The position numbers and the translations under genes are program-made. Below the pieces are notes generated by a model, which searched no databases, was not told where the DNA came from, and saw only the letters and a program-made list of their open reading frames with translations. DNA of 64,000 nt, from assembly GCF_034096925.1 (NCBI RefSeq), contig NZ_JAWZSQ010000023.1, positions 27,735 to 91,734 of the forward strand, read 5' to 3'. Origin of the DNA: Patulibacter defluvii (GTDB lineage Bacteria; Actinomycetota; Thermoleophilia; Solirubrobacterales; Solirubrobacteraceae). Shown here one piece after another: positions 18,907 through 25,256 of this stretch; position 1 is the first letter of the stretch; every line of letters starts with the position of its first letter.

Positions 18907-19261
18907 CCGCGCCCACGACAAGGCGATGAGCGTCTGCGAATGCGTACTGCGCCTGCTGGACCGCCACCGCGTCCTGGAGCTGCTGCCGCTGATCGTGATC
19001 GCCGCCACCACGATCGTCATCGGCATCCGGTCCGAACGCGCCGCTGACCGCTCCAGCGACCTGGACGCCGCCCGCTCCTACCAGCGGTGCGAACAGACCG
19101 CCGGCCTCGCCCGCACCGTCAACGACATCGCCCGCCGGCTCGACCCGCCCGTCCGCGCCGTGGTCGTCCCCGACTGCCCGCGGCTCTACCCCCGAGGCCG
19201 CGACCTCTCCCAACGGTTCCCCGACGCCGCACCGACCCGCCCGACCCTGGAGCACCGATGA
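18899..19261 (+). CDS. Single-pass membrane protein in lysis cassette
   Basis: 120 residues. One strong transmembrane helix (LLPLIVIAATTIVIGI, about residues 29-45) is followed by a charged extracytoplasmic helix with two Cys residues. The layout is like that of spanin-type or antiholin-type proteins, though spanins are not expected in monoderm hosts. It overlaps both neighbours, so it belongs to the lysis operon. Confidence 0.55.
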   Translation: MVDRAHDKAMSVCECVLRLLDRHRVLELLPLIVIAATTIVIGIRSERAADRSSDLDAARSYQRCEQTAGLARTVNDIARRLDPPVRAVVVPDCPRLYPRGRDLSQRFPDAAPTRPTLEHR

Positions 19262-20046
19262 CCATCCACCTCGGCGACACCGGCCCCGCCGTCCACAAGC
19301 TGAAGGCCGCCACCAACACTCGCCTGGAAGGCCGCGACCCGGCGGCCCGCCTCGACAGCCTCGACGGCCCGTGGAACCGTGAGGCCAAGACCGCCGCCGC
19401 TCGTGCCGCCTACCTGCTCGGAGTCTGGGGCGCCGAGAAGCGCTGGGGCTACACCCAGGCCGTGCTGCTGGACCCCGACCGCCGCACCGCCGTCGAGCGC
19501 GCCCGCGGCAAGACCCGCACCGCCCGCGCGAAGGCCGCCGCGAAGCATCGCGGCCGCCGGCCGAAGATCGTCCTCCTCCAGGCCCCGATGGAGAACCGCT
19601 TCGGGTCGATCGGCAGCCTCTACCGCTGGACCGGCCACTACACCGCCGGGCCGCGCGACACCAGCGACGCGCACGCGCTCGAGCTGGACCGCCAGTACAA
19701 CGCCCAGCACCGCGCCCAGGGCTGGGGCGCGATCGGCTACCACTACAACATCACCAGCGCCGGCACGATCATCGTTCTGCGCCCGGTCGCGTGGAAGGGC
19801 GCCCACGTCGCCGCGAACAACACCGGCAACGCGGGGATCATGGTCCACGGCCATCCCGGCCAGCGCATGACCGCCCCGCAGCGCGCCGCGCTGCGCTGGC
19901 TGCTCGACAACGCCCACACCACCGCGATGCCCGCCCGCGGCCGGGCACCGAAGCGCCTCTCCTCGCTGCGCGGCTCGGTCCACTCCGACTGGATGTCGAC
20001 GTCCTGTCCCGGCGACTTCATCGGCGACTACCGCAAGGCGGCCTGA
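19258..20046 (+). CDS. Endolysin, N-acetylmuramoyl-L-alanine amidase
   Basis: 262 residues from the ATG at 19258 (ATGA overlap). Residues 1-75 resemble a peptidoglycan-binding domain (LGDTGPAVHKLK, DGPWNREAKTAAARA). From about residue 100 there is an amidase_2/PGRP domain: GHYTAG with His127, GAIGYHYNI, and HSDWMSTSCPG with His242 and Cys250. These are the three zinc ligands of this amidase family. It cuts the amide bond between muramic acid and the stem peptide, releasing progeny phage. There is no signal peptide, so it should need a holin. Confidence 0.92.
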   Translation: MTIHLGDTGPAVHKLKAATNTRLEGRDPAARLDSLDGPWNREAKTAAARAAYLLGVWGAEKRWGYTQAVLLDPDRRTAVERARGKTRTARAKAAAKHRGRRPKIVLLQAPMENRFGSIGSLYRWTGHYTAGPRDTSDAHALELDRQYNAQHRAQGWGAIGYHYNITSAGTIIVLRPVAWKGAHVAANNTGNAGIMVHGHPGQRMTAPQRAALRWLLDNAHTTAMPARGRAPKRLSSLRGSVHSDWMSTSCPGDFIGDYRKAA

Positions 20047-20047
20047 C

Positions 20048-20194
20048 GTGACCGGCTCTAAGCGCGCCCGCCGTCGCCGCCGGCGGGGCAGGCGCCCCTG
20101 CTGCGACTACTGCACGCCGACGAACCGCCGCCGCATCCACGGCGCTCGCTGCACCCGCGAGCGCGCCGCCCTCCCCGACCAGGAGACCCGATGA
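20048..20194 (+). CDS. Possible small Arg/Cys-rich protein (48 aa)
   Basis: 48 residues from a GTG at 20048, ending at TGA 20192-20194 that overlaps the next ATG. The N-terminus is a run of arginines, followed by PCCDYCTPTNRRRIHGARC, which could bind a metal. The tight spacing on both sides supports translation, but the composition could also arise by chance in GC-rich DNA. Confidence 0.4.
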   Translation: MTGSKRARRRRRRGRRPCCDYCTPTNRRRIHGARCTRERAALPDQETR

Positions 20195-20433
20195 CCCCCG
20201 TCCGATCTGCCGCCCAGACGGCCACCACCAACCACCCCGCCGGCCTCGCCGCCGCCGCCGTGACCGTCCTGGTCTGGCTCGCCAGCGTCCTCGGCCTCGA
20301 CCTGCCCCCGGAGGTCGCCGCCGCGATCGTCGGCCTCGCCGTCGGCGCCGTCTCGCTGCGCGCCCCGCGGTTCAGCGCGACGGCCGAGCTGGCGGACAAC
20401 GTCCCGCCGGCCGGCGGGACCGGGCCCGGTTGA
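20191..20433 (+). CDS. Holin-like membrane protein (80 aa)
   Basis: 80 residues with two transmembrane segments, GLAAAAVTVLVWLASVLG and VAAAIVGLAVGAVSL, and a polar C-terminus. Small two-helix proteins of this type follow the lysin gene in many mycobacteriophages and act as holins. Its last codons contain a perfect 20-bp palindrome that may also act as a late-operon terminator. Confidence 0.65.
   Translation: MTPVRSAAQTATTNHPAGLAAAAVTVLVWLASVLGLDLPPEVAAAIVGLAVGAVSLRAPRFSATAELADNVPPAGGTGPG
20401..20420. terminator. Perfect 20-bp palindrome at end of late operon
   Basis: GTCCCGCCGG followed at once by CCGGCGGGAC. It lies inside the last codons of the holin-like gene and before the moron cassette. 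It could form a tight hairpin that ends late transcription, or be a protein-binding dyad; there is no U-tract. Confidence 0.4.
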
Positions 20434-20633
20434 CCGGCAGTTCTGACGACGTCCGGGCCGCCGCACGCAGCGCGGACATGCGACGACTCATCGGCTGACC
20501 GTGCTGCTGCGGGCCGTGTGGGCCGGACGAAGCTGAGGGCCAGTCGCCGCCATCACACACGGGGCTGTACGTGCGGTGCCTGGTGCCGGTAGCCTGCCCG
20601 GCGTACTGGCCCCGATCACGGAAGTTCCGAGGC

Positions 20634-21542
20634 GTGTCCCACCGAGCAGCGGTTTACGAGATCTATGTCCGCCCAGCAAGGAAGCATGATCCGCCCCTGG
20701 AGCGGCTCGGAGACCTCGGCGGGAACGGCATCTGGCTCGGCGACGTCCTAAACGGGTACCTGGACGGAACCTTCGAGGCCGAGAACCAAGAAGGTAATCG
20801 GTCGATTTCCTGTGAGTCGACAACAATCGACGGCGACGAGGTCTGCTCGATCTTCTCGCACGGCATGTCCGGCCTTGCGGCGGACATCGTCGCGTCTGAC
20901 GGAAGTCACAAGGCCCGCCAGAACCCGACCGATACGGCCCACGTCCTTTGCGGCAGCGTCTTCCGGCTGAATCGAAGTCAGACACGTGGATTCTGGGCCG
21001 TGCACGTCAACAACGGCCGCAGTACAAAGGGCCTGACGCAGGCCGAGCTGATCAAGAGGTTCAACCTCCAGTTCTCCGATCTGACGCTGAAAGTTGAGCC
21101 GGTGGTCAACGAGCAGGCGGTCATCGAGGCCGCCCGCCAGGGGAAGATCGGCTCGATCGTGCTCTCCCGGCTCGAGAAGCCGTCTGACCGCGCGGTCGCC
21201 GAAACGGAGAACTGGGTCCATTCGACGGATATCGGGAAGATCGAGGTCAAGCTCAAGGGCGAGAGCCATCTGAGCGGAGATCTCCTGCGCAAGTTCTTCT
21301 CCGGCGACAGCCAGAAGGCGGACGCGGCAAAGAAGCGCATCCTCAAGTTCGCCGGGATCGAGTTCGAATCAGCGAAGGTGGAGGTTGAACTCGCCGAGGG
21401 TCGACGGAGCTTCAACATCGAGTCTCCCGACTCGGGCCACCCGATCACCCGCGACCTTGAGAACCTGAAGCTGGACCAAGGCGAGCCGACCAAGGATAGT
21501 CTCTTCGGGGCGCTCTCTCAGGTTCTCGACGACCTGACGTGA
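20634..21542 (+). CDS. RexA-like cytoplasmic protein, exclusion-system candidate
   Basis: About 302 residues from a GTG at 20634 (MSHRAAVYEIYVRPARKHD); an upstream in-frame start at 20571 is also open. The protein is soluble with no signal peptide. Its course (short N-terminal strands, GIWLGDVLNGYLDGTF, VFRLNRSQTRGFWAVHV, then LIKRFN and LTLKVEPVVNEQAV) parallels lambda RexA, whose matching parts read GFARTVFG, DLTDFLIGKG and RVQIEPLM. It is followed 26 nt later by a four-helix membrane protein, as rexA is by rexB. Base composition is visibly less GC-rich than neighbours, suggesting separate acquisition. The RexA assignment is inference from remembered sequence, not an alignment score. Confidence 0.55.
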   Translation: MSHRAAVYEIYVRPARKHDPPLERLGDLGGNGIWLGDVLNGYLDGTFEAENQEGNRSISCESTTIDGDEVCSIFSHGMSGLAADIVASDGSHKARQNPTDTAHVLCGSVFRLNRSQTRGFWAVHVNNGRSTKGLTQAELIKRFNLQFSDLTLKVEPVVNEQAVIEAARQGKIGSIVLSRLEKPSDRAVAETENWVHSTDIGKIEVKLKGESHLSGDLLRKFFSGDSQKADAAKKRILKFAGIEFESAKVEVELAEGRRSFNIESPDSGHPITRDLENLKLDQGEPTKDSLFGALSQVLDDLT

Positions 21543-21568
21543 GAGAATTCGCAGACGGGTAACGACGG

Positions 21569-22135
21569 ATGAAGGCCAACCCCAAAACCCTAGTTCGTGC
21601 CCACCTCCGAACCCTGGTCGACGCGCGAACTGGGGAGAGGCGCTGGCAAGACTTCGTGCTGTTCTACGGAACCGCTGCTGGGGCTTTCGCCCTGTCCCTG
21701 GGGCTCGGTATCGAGATGTCCTCGACGGCCGCCGCAGGCCTGCTGACCGTCACCGGCCTGATCGGGGCTTTCCTCTTCGGCGTGATGTTGCAGATCGCGG
21801 ATCGCGCCCTGTCGTGGGCGGAGTCCTCGCCCCAGCAGGGCCCAGCGACCAGCAGCCACGCGACGTTCCTCAAGGAGATCTCCGCGAACGCCGGCTACGC
21901 AGCGCTAGCTGCGTCCCTGGCCTCGGTCGTCTTCGTCGCTGCATCCGTGACAACCGGCCTCGCGAACCGGATCTCAGCGAGCGTCGGGATCGCCGTGGGC
22001 ATTCACGCGCTCCTCACACTCTTGATGGTCATGGTGAGGGTCTACGCCCTGACGGAGAGCCGGCTCATAGCCGCGCAGACGGGTGCGGCGGGCTCGAACG
22101 TCACTCCCCTCAAACGGACCGCGAAATCGCGCTGA
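21569..22135 (+). CDS. RexB-like four-helix membrane protein
   Basis: 188 residues from ATG 21569. Hydrophobic segments: FVLFYGTAAGAFALSLGLG, STAAAGLLTVTGLIGAFLFG, YAALAASLASVVFVAASVTTG and SASVGIAVGIHALLTLLMVM, with a polar loop of about 25 residues in the middle and a basic C-terminus. The end, IHALLTLLMVMVRVYALTES, lines up with the end of lambda RexB, IHICILVFQLYNLTRE. RexB is a membrane channel that depolarises the cell when activated. A hairpin at 22137-22159 ends the pair, so the two genes form their own unit. Confidence 0.6.
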   Translation: MKANPKTLVRAHLRTLVDARTGERRWQDFVLFYGTAAGAFALSLGLGIEMSSTAAAGLLTVTGLIGAFLFGVMLQIADRALSWAESSPQQGPATSSHATFLKEISANAGYAALAASLASVVFVAASVTTGLANRISASVGIAVGIHALLTLLMVMVRVYALTESRLIAAQTGAAGSNVTPLKRTAKSR

Positions 22136-22136
22136 G

Positions 22137-22159
22137 AGCCCCGCCCAGCTGGCGGGGCT
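22137..22159 (+). terminator. Terminator of the RexAB-like cassette
   Basis: AGCCCCGCC (22137-22145) and GGCGGGGCT (22151-22159) form a perfect 9-bp stem with a 5-nt loop, one base after the stop codon of the membrane protein gene. A short T-containing stretch (ACGTCGTTCT) follows. It isolates the two-gene cassette from downstream genes. Confidence 0.65.
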
Positions 22160-22242
22160 ACGTCGTTCTAGGGGCATTCTCGGTTGAGCGCGGGGCCGGG
22201 GTGCCAAGCATTCCCTCGGGGACGTCGCCGACCATTGCCGGC

Positions 22243-22449
22243 ATGAACTCTCCAAGCGTCTCGTTGGCCGGCCGCCTACTTCTCAACACGACCGAGGCCG
22301 CCGGTGCGCTAGGGATCAGCCGCGACCTGTTCCGTGCCGAGGTCGCTCCCGAGATCCGGCCTGTGATCTTCCGCCGCCGCCAGCACTGGCCGGTAGAGGA
22401 GCTACGTCGATGGGTCGCGAGCCGGATGGAGCCCGCCGCCTACGACTGA
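22243..22449 (+). CDS. Excisionase-type HTH protein (68 aa)
   Basis: 68 residues from ATG 22243 (a GTG at 22201 is also in frame). The sequence LLLNTTEAAGALGISRDLF, then HWPVEELRRWVASRM is a MerR-like winged HTH of the AlpA/HTH_17 type, used by excisionases and recombination directionality factors. It converges tail to tail with a second protein of the same type and overlaps it by 10 bp. Two operator-like CATTC elements lie upstream at 22173 and 22207. Confidence 0.65.
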   Translation: MNSPSVSLAGRLLLNTTEAAGALGISRDLFRAEVAPEIRPVIFRRRQHWPVEELRRWVASRMEPAAYD

Positions 22450-22703
22450 GCGGACCCGAGGTACCGGTCGATCTCCGACCGCCGGAAGAGCACCTTGCGC
22501 CCGTCGCGGACCGGACGCAGATCTCCTTGGTAGCGGAGGGTGTAGACACGCCCGGGCGAGCAGCGCATGTACTCCGCCGCTTCCTTCGCCGTCATCAGGT
22601 CGGACGCTTCGGGTGACGGCGGGGCCACAAGCTGCCGGAGCCGGCGCAGAGCTTCCGGATCGTTGGCGATCGCGTCCACGATCTCCCGGGCGAGGGCTGT
22701 CAT
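22440..22703 (-). CDS. Excisionase-family HTH protein (87 aa)
   Basis: 87 residues; ATG at 22703-22701 chosen, though the frame is open further to 22769. A helical N-terminus (ALAREIVDAIANDPEALRRL) is followed by a clear HTH_17 domain: DLMTAKEAAEYMRCSPGRVY and VLFRRSEIDRYLGS. Proteins of this type bind attachment sites or promoters; with a serine integrase present it is a candidate directionality factor or regulator. It is divergent from the next gene, sharing a short promoter region rich in CATTTT and GTTTTC. Confidence 0.75.
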   Translation of the reverse strand: MTALAREIVDAIANDPEALRRLRQLVAPPSPEASDLMTAKEAAEYMRCSPGRVYTLRYQGDLRPVRDGRKVLFRRSEIDRYLGSAQS

Positions 22704-22761
22704 GCGGACATTTTCGCCCCCCCGGCGAGCGTTTTCGGGCCCGTCTGTTCTTCTCCTCGGG

Positions 22762-22965
22762 GTGAGCAACTACCCGCAGTACCGACACCCGATCTTCGGC
22801 GTCCCGCGGACGCTGGACGACCTGCCGCCCGACGTCGAGGCGGCGTTCGAGGACGACGCCCAGCTCTGGGAGAACGTCCTGGCGATGATCCACCAGCGGA
22901 CGCCGGAGATCGCCCCGGACGACCTCCGGCGGGAGGTGATCCGCCAGGTCCGCCACTACGCCTGA
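22762..22965 (+). CDS. Hypothetical acidic protein (67 aa)
   Basis: 67 residues from a GTG at 22762, beginning MSNYPQYRHPIFGVPRTLDD and continuing with acidic and helical segments (DVEAAFEDDAQLWENVLAMI). The residue pattern is clearly protein-like, with amphipathic helices. The start is uncertain because the frame stays open upstream. It is divergent from the excisionase-type gene. No family recognised. Confidence 0.55.
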   Translation: MSNYPQYRHPIFGVPRTLDDLPPDVEAAFEDDAQLWENVLAMIHQRTPEIAPDDLRREVIRQVRHYA

Positions 22966-23272
22966 TCCGTCGCCTCGCTCGGCCTGGCGCTGGAAGAGAT
23001 CTACAAGCCCGAAGTAGAGGCGCGCCGCACGGCCAACCTGCCGTCCCAAACGGCTCCCGGGAGCCGTTTGGGACGTGCCGACCCGCCGAAGGTCCGAGTC
23101 TGTGAGCGGGGACAGGCGCATGGAACGACCGCGCCAGGCCGACCGGCGAGCGCTTCGGCTCCGGGGAGCCAAAGCGTTGCGGAACCGCCGAGGGCTCGTG
23201 TTCGTGAGCAGGAGCTACGCGAAGCCGCAGGCGTTGCGCGAAACCGCAGGACCAAGGCCCGCCCCGCAGGCG
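22966..23272. other. Non-coding region with several dyads
   Basis: No convincing gene lies in these 307 bp; the long frames that cross it have arginine-rich, random-looking translations. It holds a perfect 34-bp palindrome (23042-23075), an imperfect 26-bp dyad at 23151-23176 (one mismatch pair between arms CGCTTCGGCTCC and GGAGCCAAAGCG), and near-repeats GCGAAGCCGCAGG and GCGAAACCGCAGG. It could encode a structured RNA or hold protein-binding sites. It lies downstream of the lipoprotein gene, so the dyads may also act as terminators. Confidence 0.5.
23042..23075. repeat. Perfect 34-bp palindrome
   Basis: CGTCCCAAACGGCTCCC is followed directly by its exact reverse complement, 17 bp on each side with no spacer and no mismatch. 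As RNA it would form a long hairpin; as DNA it is a symmetrical protein site. It sits between the convergent gene ending at 22965 (+) and the lipoprotein gene ending at 23273 (-), so a bidirectional terminator is the simplest reading. Confidence 0.7.
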
Positions 23273-23785
23273 CTACCTGCCAGAGGCCAACTCGTCGATG
23301 ACGGTGTCCGCGACGAGGTCCATTGCCGAGCCCCGGCGATCGAGGGCACATGCCTCGCTCACCTTGGTGTAGAGGCGTCGCGGGGTCGCACCGGGCGCCA
23401 TGTCCCGGATACCCGCCGACAGGCCGCGCATGGTGGGCAGGATCAAGTCGTCACTGGCGCCAAGCCATGTGGCGCAGGAGACATCGTCCTCTGACCCGCC
23501 GGGCGCGACCCCGTCGGTCGCGATGATCAGACGCCGGATGTTGCCTGCGACCTGGCGGATTCCCGGCTGGAGTTCGGTGGGCAGGGACGCCACGCCGGAC
23601 TTGTTGGGGTCACCGCCCATGCGGGTGAGTAGATCGGTGCGCTCGGAGTTGCTTTCGGTCGTGGTAGCGCGCGCCGATGTTCCGCTCGCGCTCGGCTTCT
23701 CCTCGGCCTCGGCGCCCCCGCCACAACCCGCCAGGGCGACCGCGGCCGCCACAGAGATCCCGAGCCATGAACGTCCGTGTCCCAT
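23273..23785 (-). CDS. Prophage lipoprotein, co-transcribed with the repressor
   Basis: 170 residues from ATG 23785. The N-terminus MGHGRSWLGISVAAAVALAG ends in a lipobox with Cys21, followed by Gly and a Glu/Ser/Thr linker. The mature part (residues about 60-170) is helical, with two Cys residues (SCATW and EACALD) that may form a disulfide. It starts 10 nt after the repressor stop, on the same strand, so it should be expressed in the lysogen. Surface lipoproteins made from lysogeny modules, such as Ltp of phage TP-J34, block DNA entry of related phages; that role here is inference. Confidence 0.75.
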   Translation of the reverse strand: MGHGRSWLGISVAAAVALAGCGGGAEAEEKPSASGTSARATTTESNSERTDLLTRMGGDPNKSGVASLPTELQPGIRQVAGNIRRLIIATDGVAPGGSEDDVSCATWLGASDDLILPTMRGLSAGIRDMAPGATPRRLYTKVSEACALDRRGSAMDLVADTVIDELASGR

Positions 23786-23795
23786 AAGCGGGAGA

Positions 23796-24518
23796 CTATC
23801 CGGCGTCTTCAGCTCGGCCCAACTTGTCAAGCCCAAGGGCCCAGCCGCCAGGCTCCCGAACGTCGCCGCCCTCGGCTTCCACCGACTCCGCCAGAGCGCG
23901 CACCCAAGTTCCCAGGCGACGCTCGAACTCCGGGTCGGCAGGGAGAACACGCATCCGATCATCGTCGACCTGCATATCCGGGTCGGCCAGCTTGAGTGCG
24001 AGAAGCCTCCAGAACACCGGCACCGCTTCCCCGATCCGGATGCGAAGTACCTCGCCCGTAAGATCCTCCGGCGGCCACTTCTCGGGCTTCGCACTCATTC
24101 CATTGACGAGGTCGTAGACGGACCTAAACTGGCCCGAAAGCTCGATGACCGTTGTCATGGCTGCGGCGGAGGAAAGCTCCTCCGACCGCGACCGCTCGAC
24201 TGCGGCTGCCGCCTCGAAAACGATGCCCCTCAGCATCTCGTCGAATCCCTTCGATGGCGTGCTACGCGACGTGCCGGGGGGTCCGGGGGCGGCCTGTCCA
24301 CGCCCGCTCTCAAGCCATCCGTAGTCGCACTGAAGCGCTTCCGCAGCCCGTCGCAGTGTGCCGGCTCGAGGTCTCGTTGCGCCCCTCTCCCACCGGGAGA
24401 CCTGGCCCTTGTCGACGCCAACCCTCTCCGCCAACTCGGCTTGCGACCAGCCCCTGCGGCTCCGCGCCGCGGCGATCCGGTCGCCGACCGTCTCCGCATC
24501 CTGCTCGTCGTCGCTCAT
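23796..24518 (-). CDS. XRE-family phage repressor
   Basis: 240 residues. Residues 10-66 are a lambda-repressor-like HTH: VGDRIAAARSRRGWSQAELA, VDKGQVSRWERGATRPRAGT and LRRAAEALQCDYGWLESG. The C-terminal part (residues 90-240) is helical with no S24 peptidase motif, so it should not be induced by RecA-stimulated self-cleavage. It faces the rightward early operon across an array of 10-bp repeats, the usual place for an immunity repressor. GGAGAGG 7 nt before the ATG is a good ribosome site. Confidence 0.85.
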   Translation of the reverse strand: MSDDEQDAETVGDRIAAARSRRGWSQAELAERVGVDKGQVSRWERGATRPRAGTLRRAAEALQCDYGWLESGRGQAAPGPPGTSRSTPSKGFDEMLRGIVFEAAAAVERSRSEELSSAAAMTTVIELSGQFRSVYDLVNGMSAKPEKWPPEDLTGEVLRIRIGEAVPVFWRLLALKLADPDMQVDDDRMRVLPADPEFERRLGTWVRALAESVEAEGGDVREPGGWALGLDKLGRAEDAG

Positions 24519-24611
24519 TCTCTGGCCTCTCCGATCGGGACTCGACTAGATCGAGCCCCCGGGCTCGCGGTCGAACACCGCCATTTCCCAGGTGTCTGGC
24601 ACGCATCCTAC

Positions 24612-24721
24612 GTCATTTGCAGTCATTTGCAGTCATTTGCAGTCATTTGCGGTCATTCCTGGGCATTCTGAAGCATTCTGAGTCATTCCTGGGCATTTTG
24701 AGGCATTTTGAGGCATTCTGA
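24612..24721. repeat. Eleven tandem 10-bp units, probable immunity operator array
   Basis: Starting at 24612 the sequence reads GTCATTTGCA three times, then GTCATTTGCG, GTCATTCCTG, GGCATTCTGA, AGCATTCTGA, GTCATTCCTG, GGCATTTTGA twice and GGCATTCTGA. Every unit keeps CATT in the same register and every unit is exactly 10 bp, close to one DNA helical turn. A partial unit (GGCACCCACA) follows. The array lies between the repressor and the early promoter, so it is likely a phased binding site for the repressor or another switch protein. Confidence 0.85.
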
Positions 24722-24765
24722 GGCACCCACAGGCCCGACGATGTGGGCGTAAGTTGCAATTAGAC

Positions 24766-24798
24766 TTGCAGGAGAGGGCACTTATGGCTACTGTGCCC
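24766..24798 (+). promoter_or_regulatory. Early rightward promoter with overlapping dyad operator
   Basis: TTGCAG (24766-24771), a 17-bp spacer and TACTGT (24789-24794) form a good sigma70-type promoter; the start codon at 24801 is 6 nt after the -10 box, so the transcript should be leaderless. A dyad GGGCAC-N11-GTGCCC (24776-24798) covers the spacer, -10 box and start site, an ideal operator for the ribbon-helix-helix protein encoded just downstream or for the repressor. Confidence 0.7.
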
Positions 24799-24800
24799 CC

Positions 24801-24983
24801 ATGGCATCAGTAGCCAGCACCAGCACCGAGCGCCCCTACGTCCTGAGCATCCCGATGCAGCGCGGGCAGATCGACCGCCTGCGGTCGCGTGCCGCAGCCG
24901 GCGACCGGTCGATGGCCGGACACGTCCGGCACTTGATCAACCGGGACTTGGAGGCCGGCACCGACGGGCAGTCGGGCGCCTGA
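24801..24983 (+). CDS. Arc/MetJ-type ribbon-helix-helix regulator (60 aa)
   Basis: 60 residues. YVLSIPMQRGQIDRLRSRAA gives the beta strand and first helix, and SMAGHVRHLINRDLEA the second helix of a ribbon-helix-helix DNA-binding fold. As the first gene of the early operon, opposite the repressor, it occupies the position of Cro. No ribosome site is visible, but the -10 box lies 6 nt upstream, so it is probably translated from a leaderless mRNA. A strong hairpin follows. Confidence 0.75.
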   Translation: MASVASTSTERPYVLSIPMQRGQIDRLRSRAAAGDRSMAGHVRHLINRDLEAGTDGQSGA

Positions 24984-24992
24984 GAACGAAGC

Positions 24993-25022
24993 GAGGCCCG
25001 GCGGGTGCAACCGCCGGGCCTC
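24993..25022 (+). terminator. Hairpin after the Cro-like gene
   Basis: GAGGCCCGGCGG (24993-25004) and CCGCCGGGCCTC (25011-25022) form a perfect 12-bp stem with the loop GTGCAA. It is followed by GGAAATAG rather than T-rich sequence. Placed between the first early gene and the rest of the operon, it may be an attenuator that sets expression of replication genes. Confidence 0.6.
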
Positions 25023-25049
25023 GGAAATAGACGAGTTGAGAGACGTCTG

Positions 25050-25256
25050 ATGAGGAACGCTACCGAACGGGCCGGCGGGTCCGCAACTACGAGGCCGGTC
25101 ACGGTCGCCGAGGCCCAGAAGTGCCTGGCGACGACGGCCCTCGATCTGGCCGAGCGGATGCCGGCCAACGAGTCCTACCGCGACTTCCTGATCGGGTTCG
25201 CCCGCGGGATGTACGACGACGCCACCGCGGCCCGGGTGAATGGAGCGACCCGATGA
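25050..25256 (+). CDS. Early protein, unknown (68 aa)
   Basis: 68 residues from ATG 25050, reading MRNATERAGGSATTRPVTVA, then helical segments KCLATTALDLAERM and YRDFLIGFARGMYDDAT. It overlaps the next gene by ATGA. The size and position fit a small early regulatory or takeover protein; no family recognised. Confidence 0.6.
   Translation: MRNATERAGGSATTRPVTVAEAQKCLATTALDLAERMPANESYRDFLIGFARGMYDDATAARVNGATR

Noticed and set aside
20634..22135. Kiwa (KwaA/KwaB) as identity of the two-gene moron cassette
   Set aside because: Kiwa also has a four-helix protein and a partner of about 300 residues, but the gene order is reversed here and I see closer residue patterns to RexA and RexB; still a possibility to test.
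23001..23351. Minus-strand frame across the palindromic region
   Set aside because: Translation is Arg/Ser-rich without hydrophobic core and would place a perfect palindrome inside a coding region; no start signal.
23796..24518. SOS-cleavable (S24 peptidase) repressor
   Set aside because: No Ser/Lys catalytic motif or Ala-Gly cleavage site is visible after the HTH; induction probably works in another way.
24612..24731. Decamer array as a CRISPR or satellite
   Set aside because: Units are 10 bp with no spacers and no cas genes; position between repressor and early promoter points to regulation.
24784..24813. Short frame MATVPPWHQ with a good GGAG upstream, as a leader peptide
   Set aside because: The TACTGT -10 box lies inside it, so transcripts from the best promoter would not include its start.
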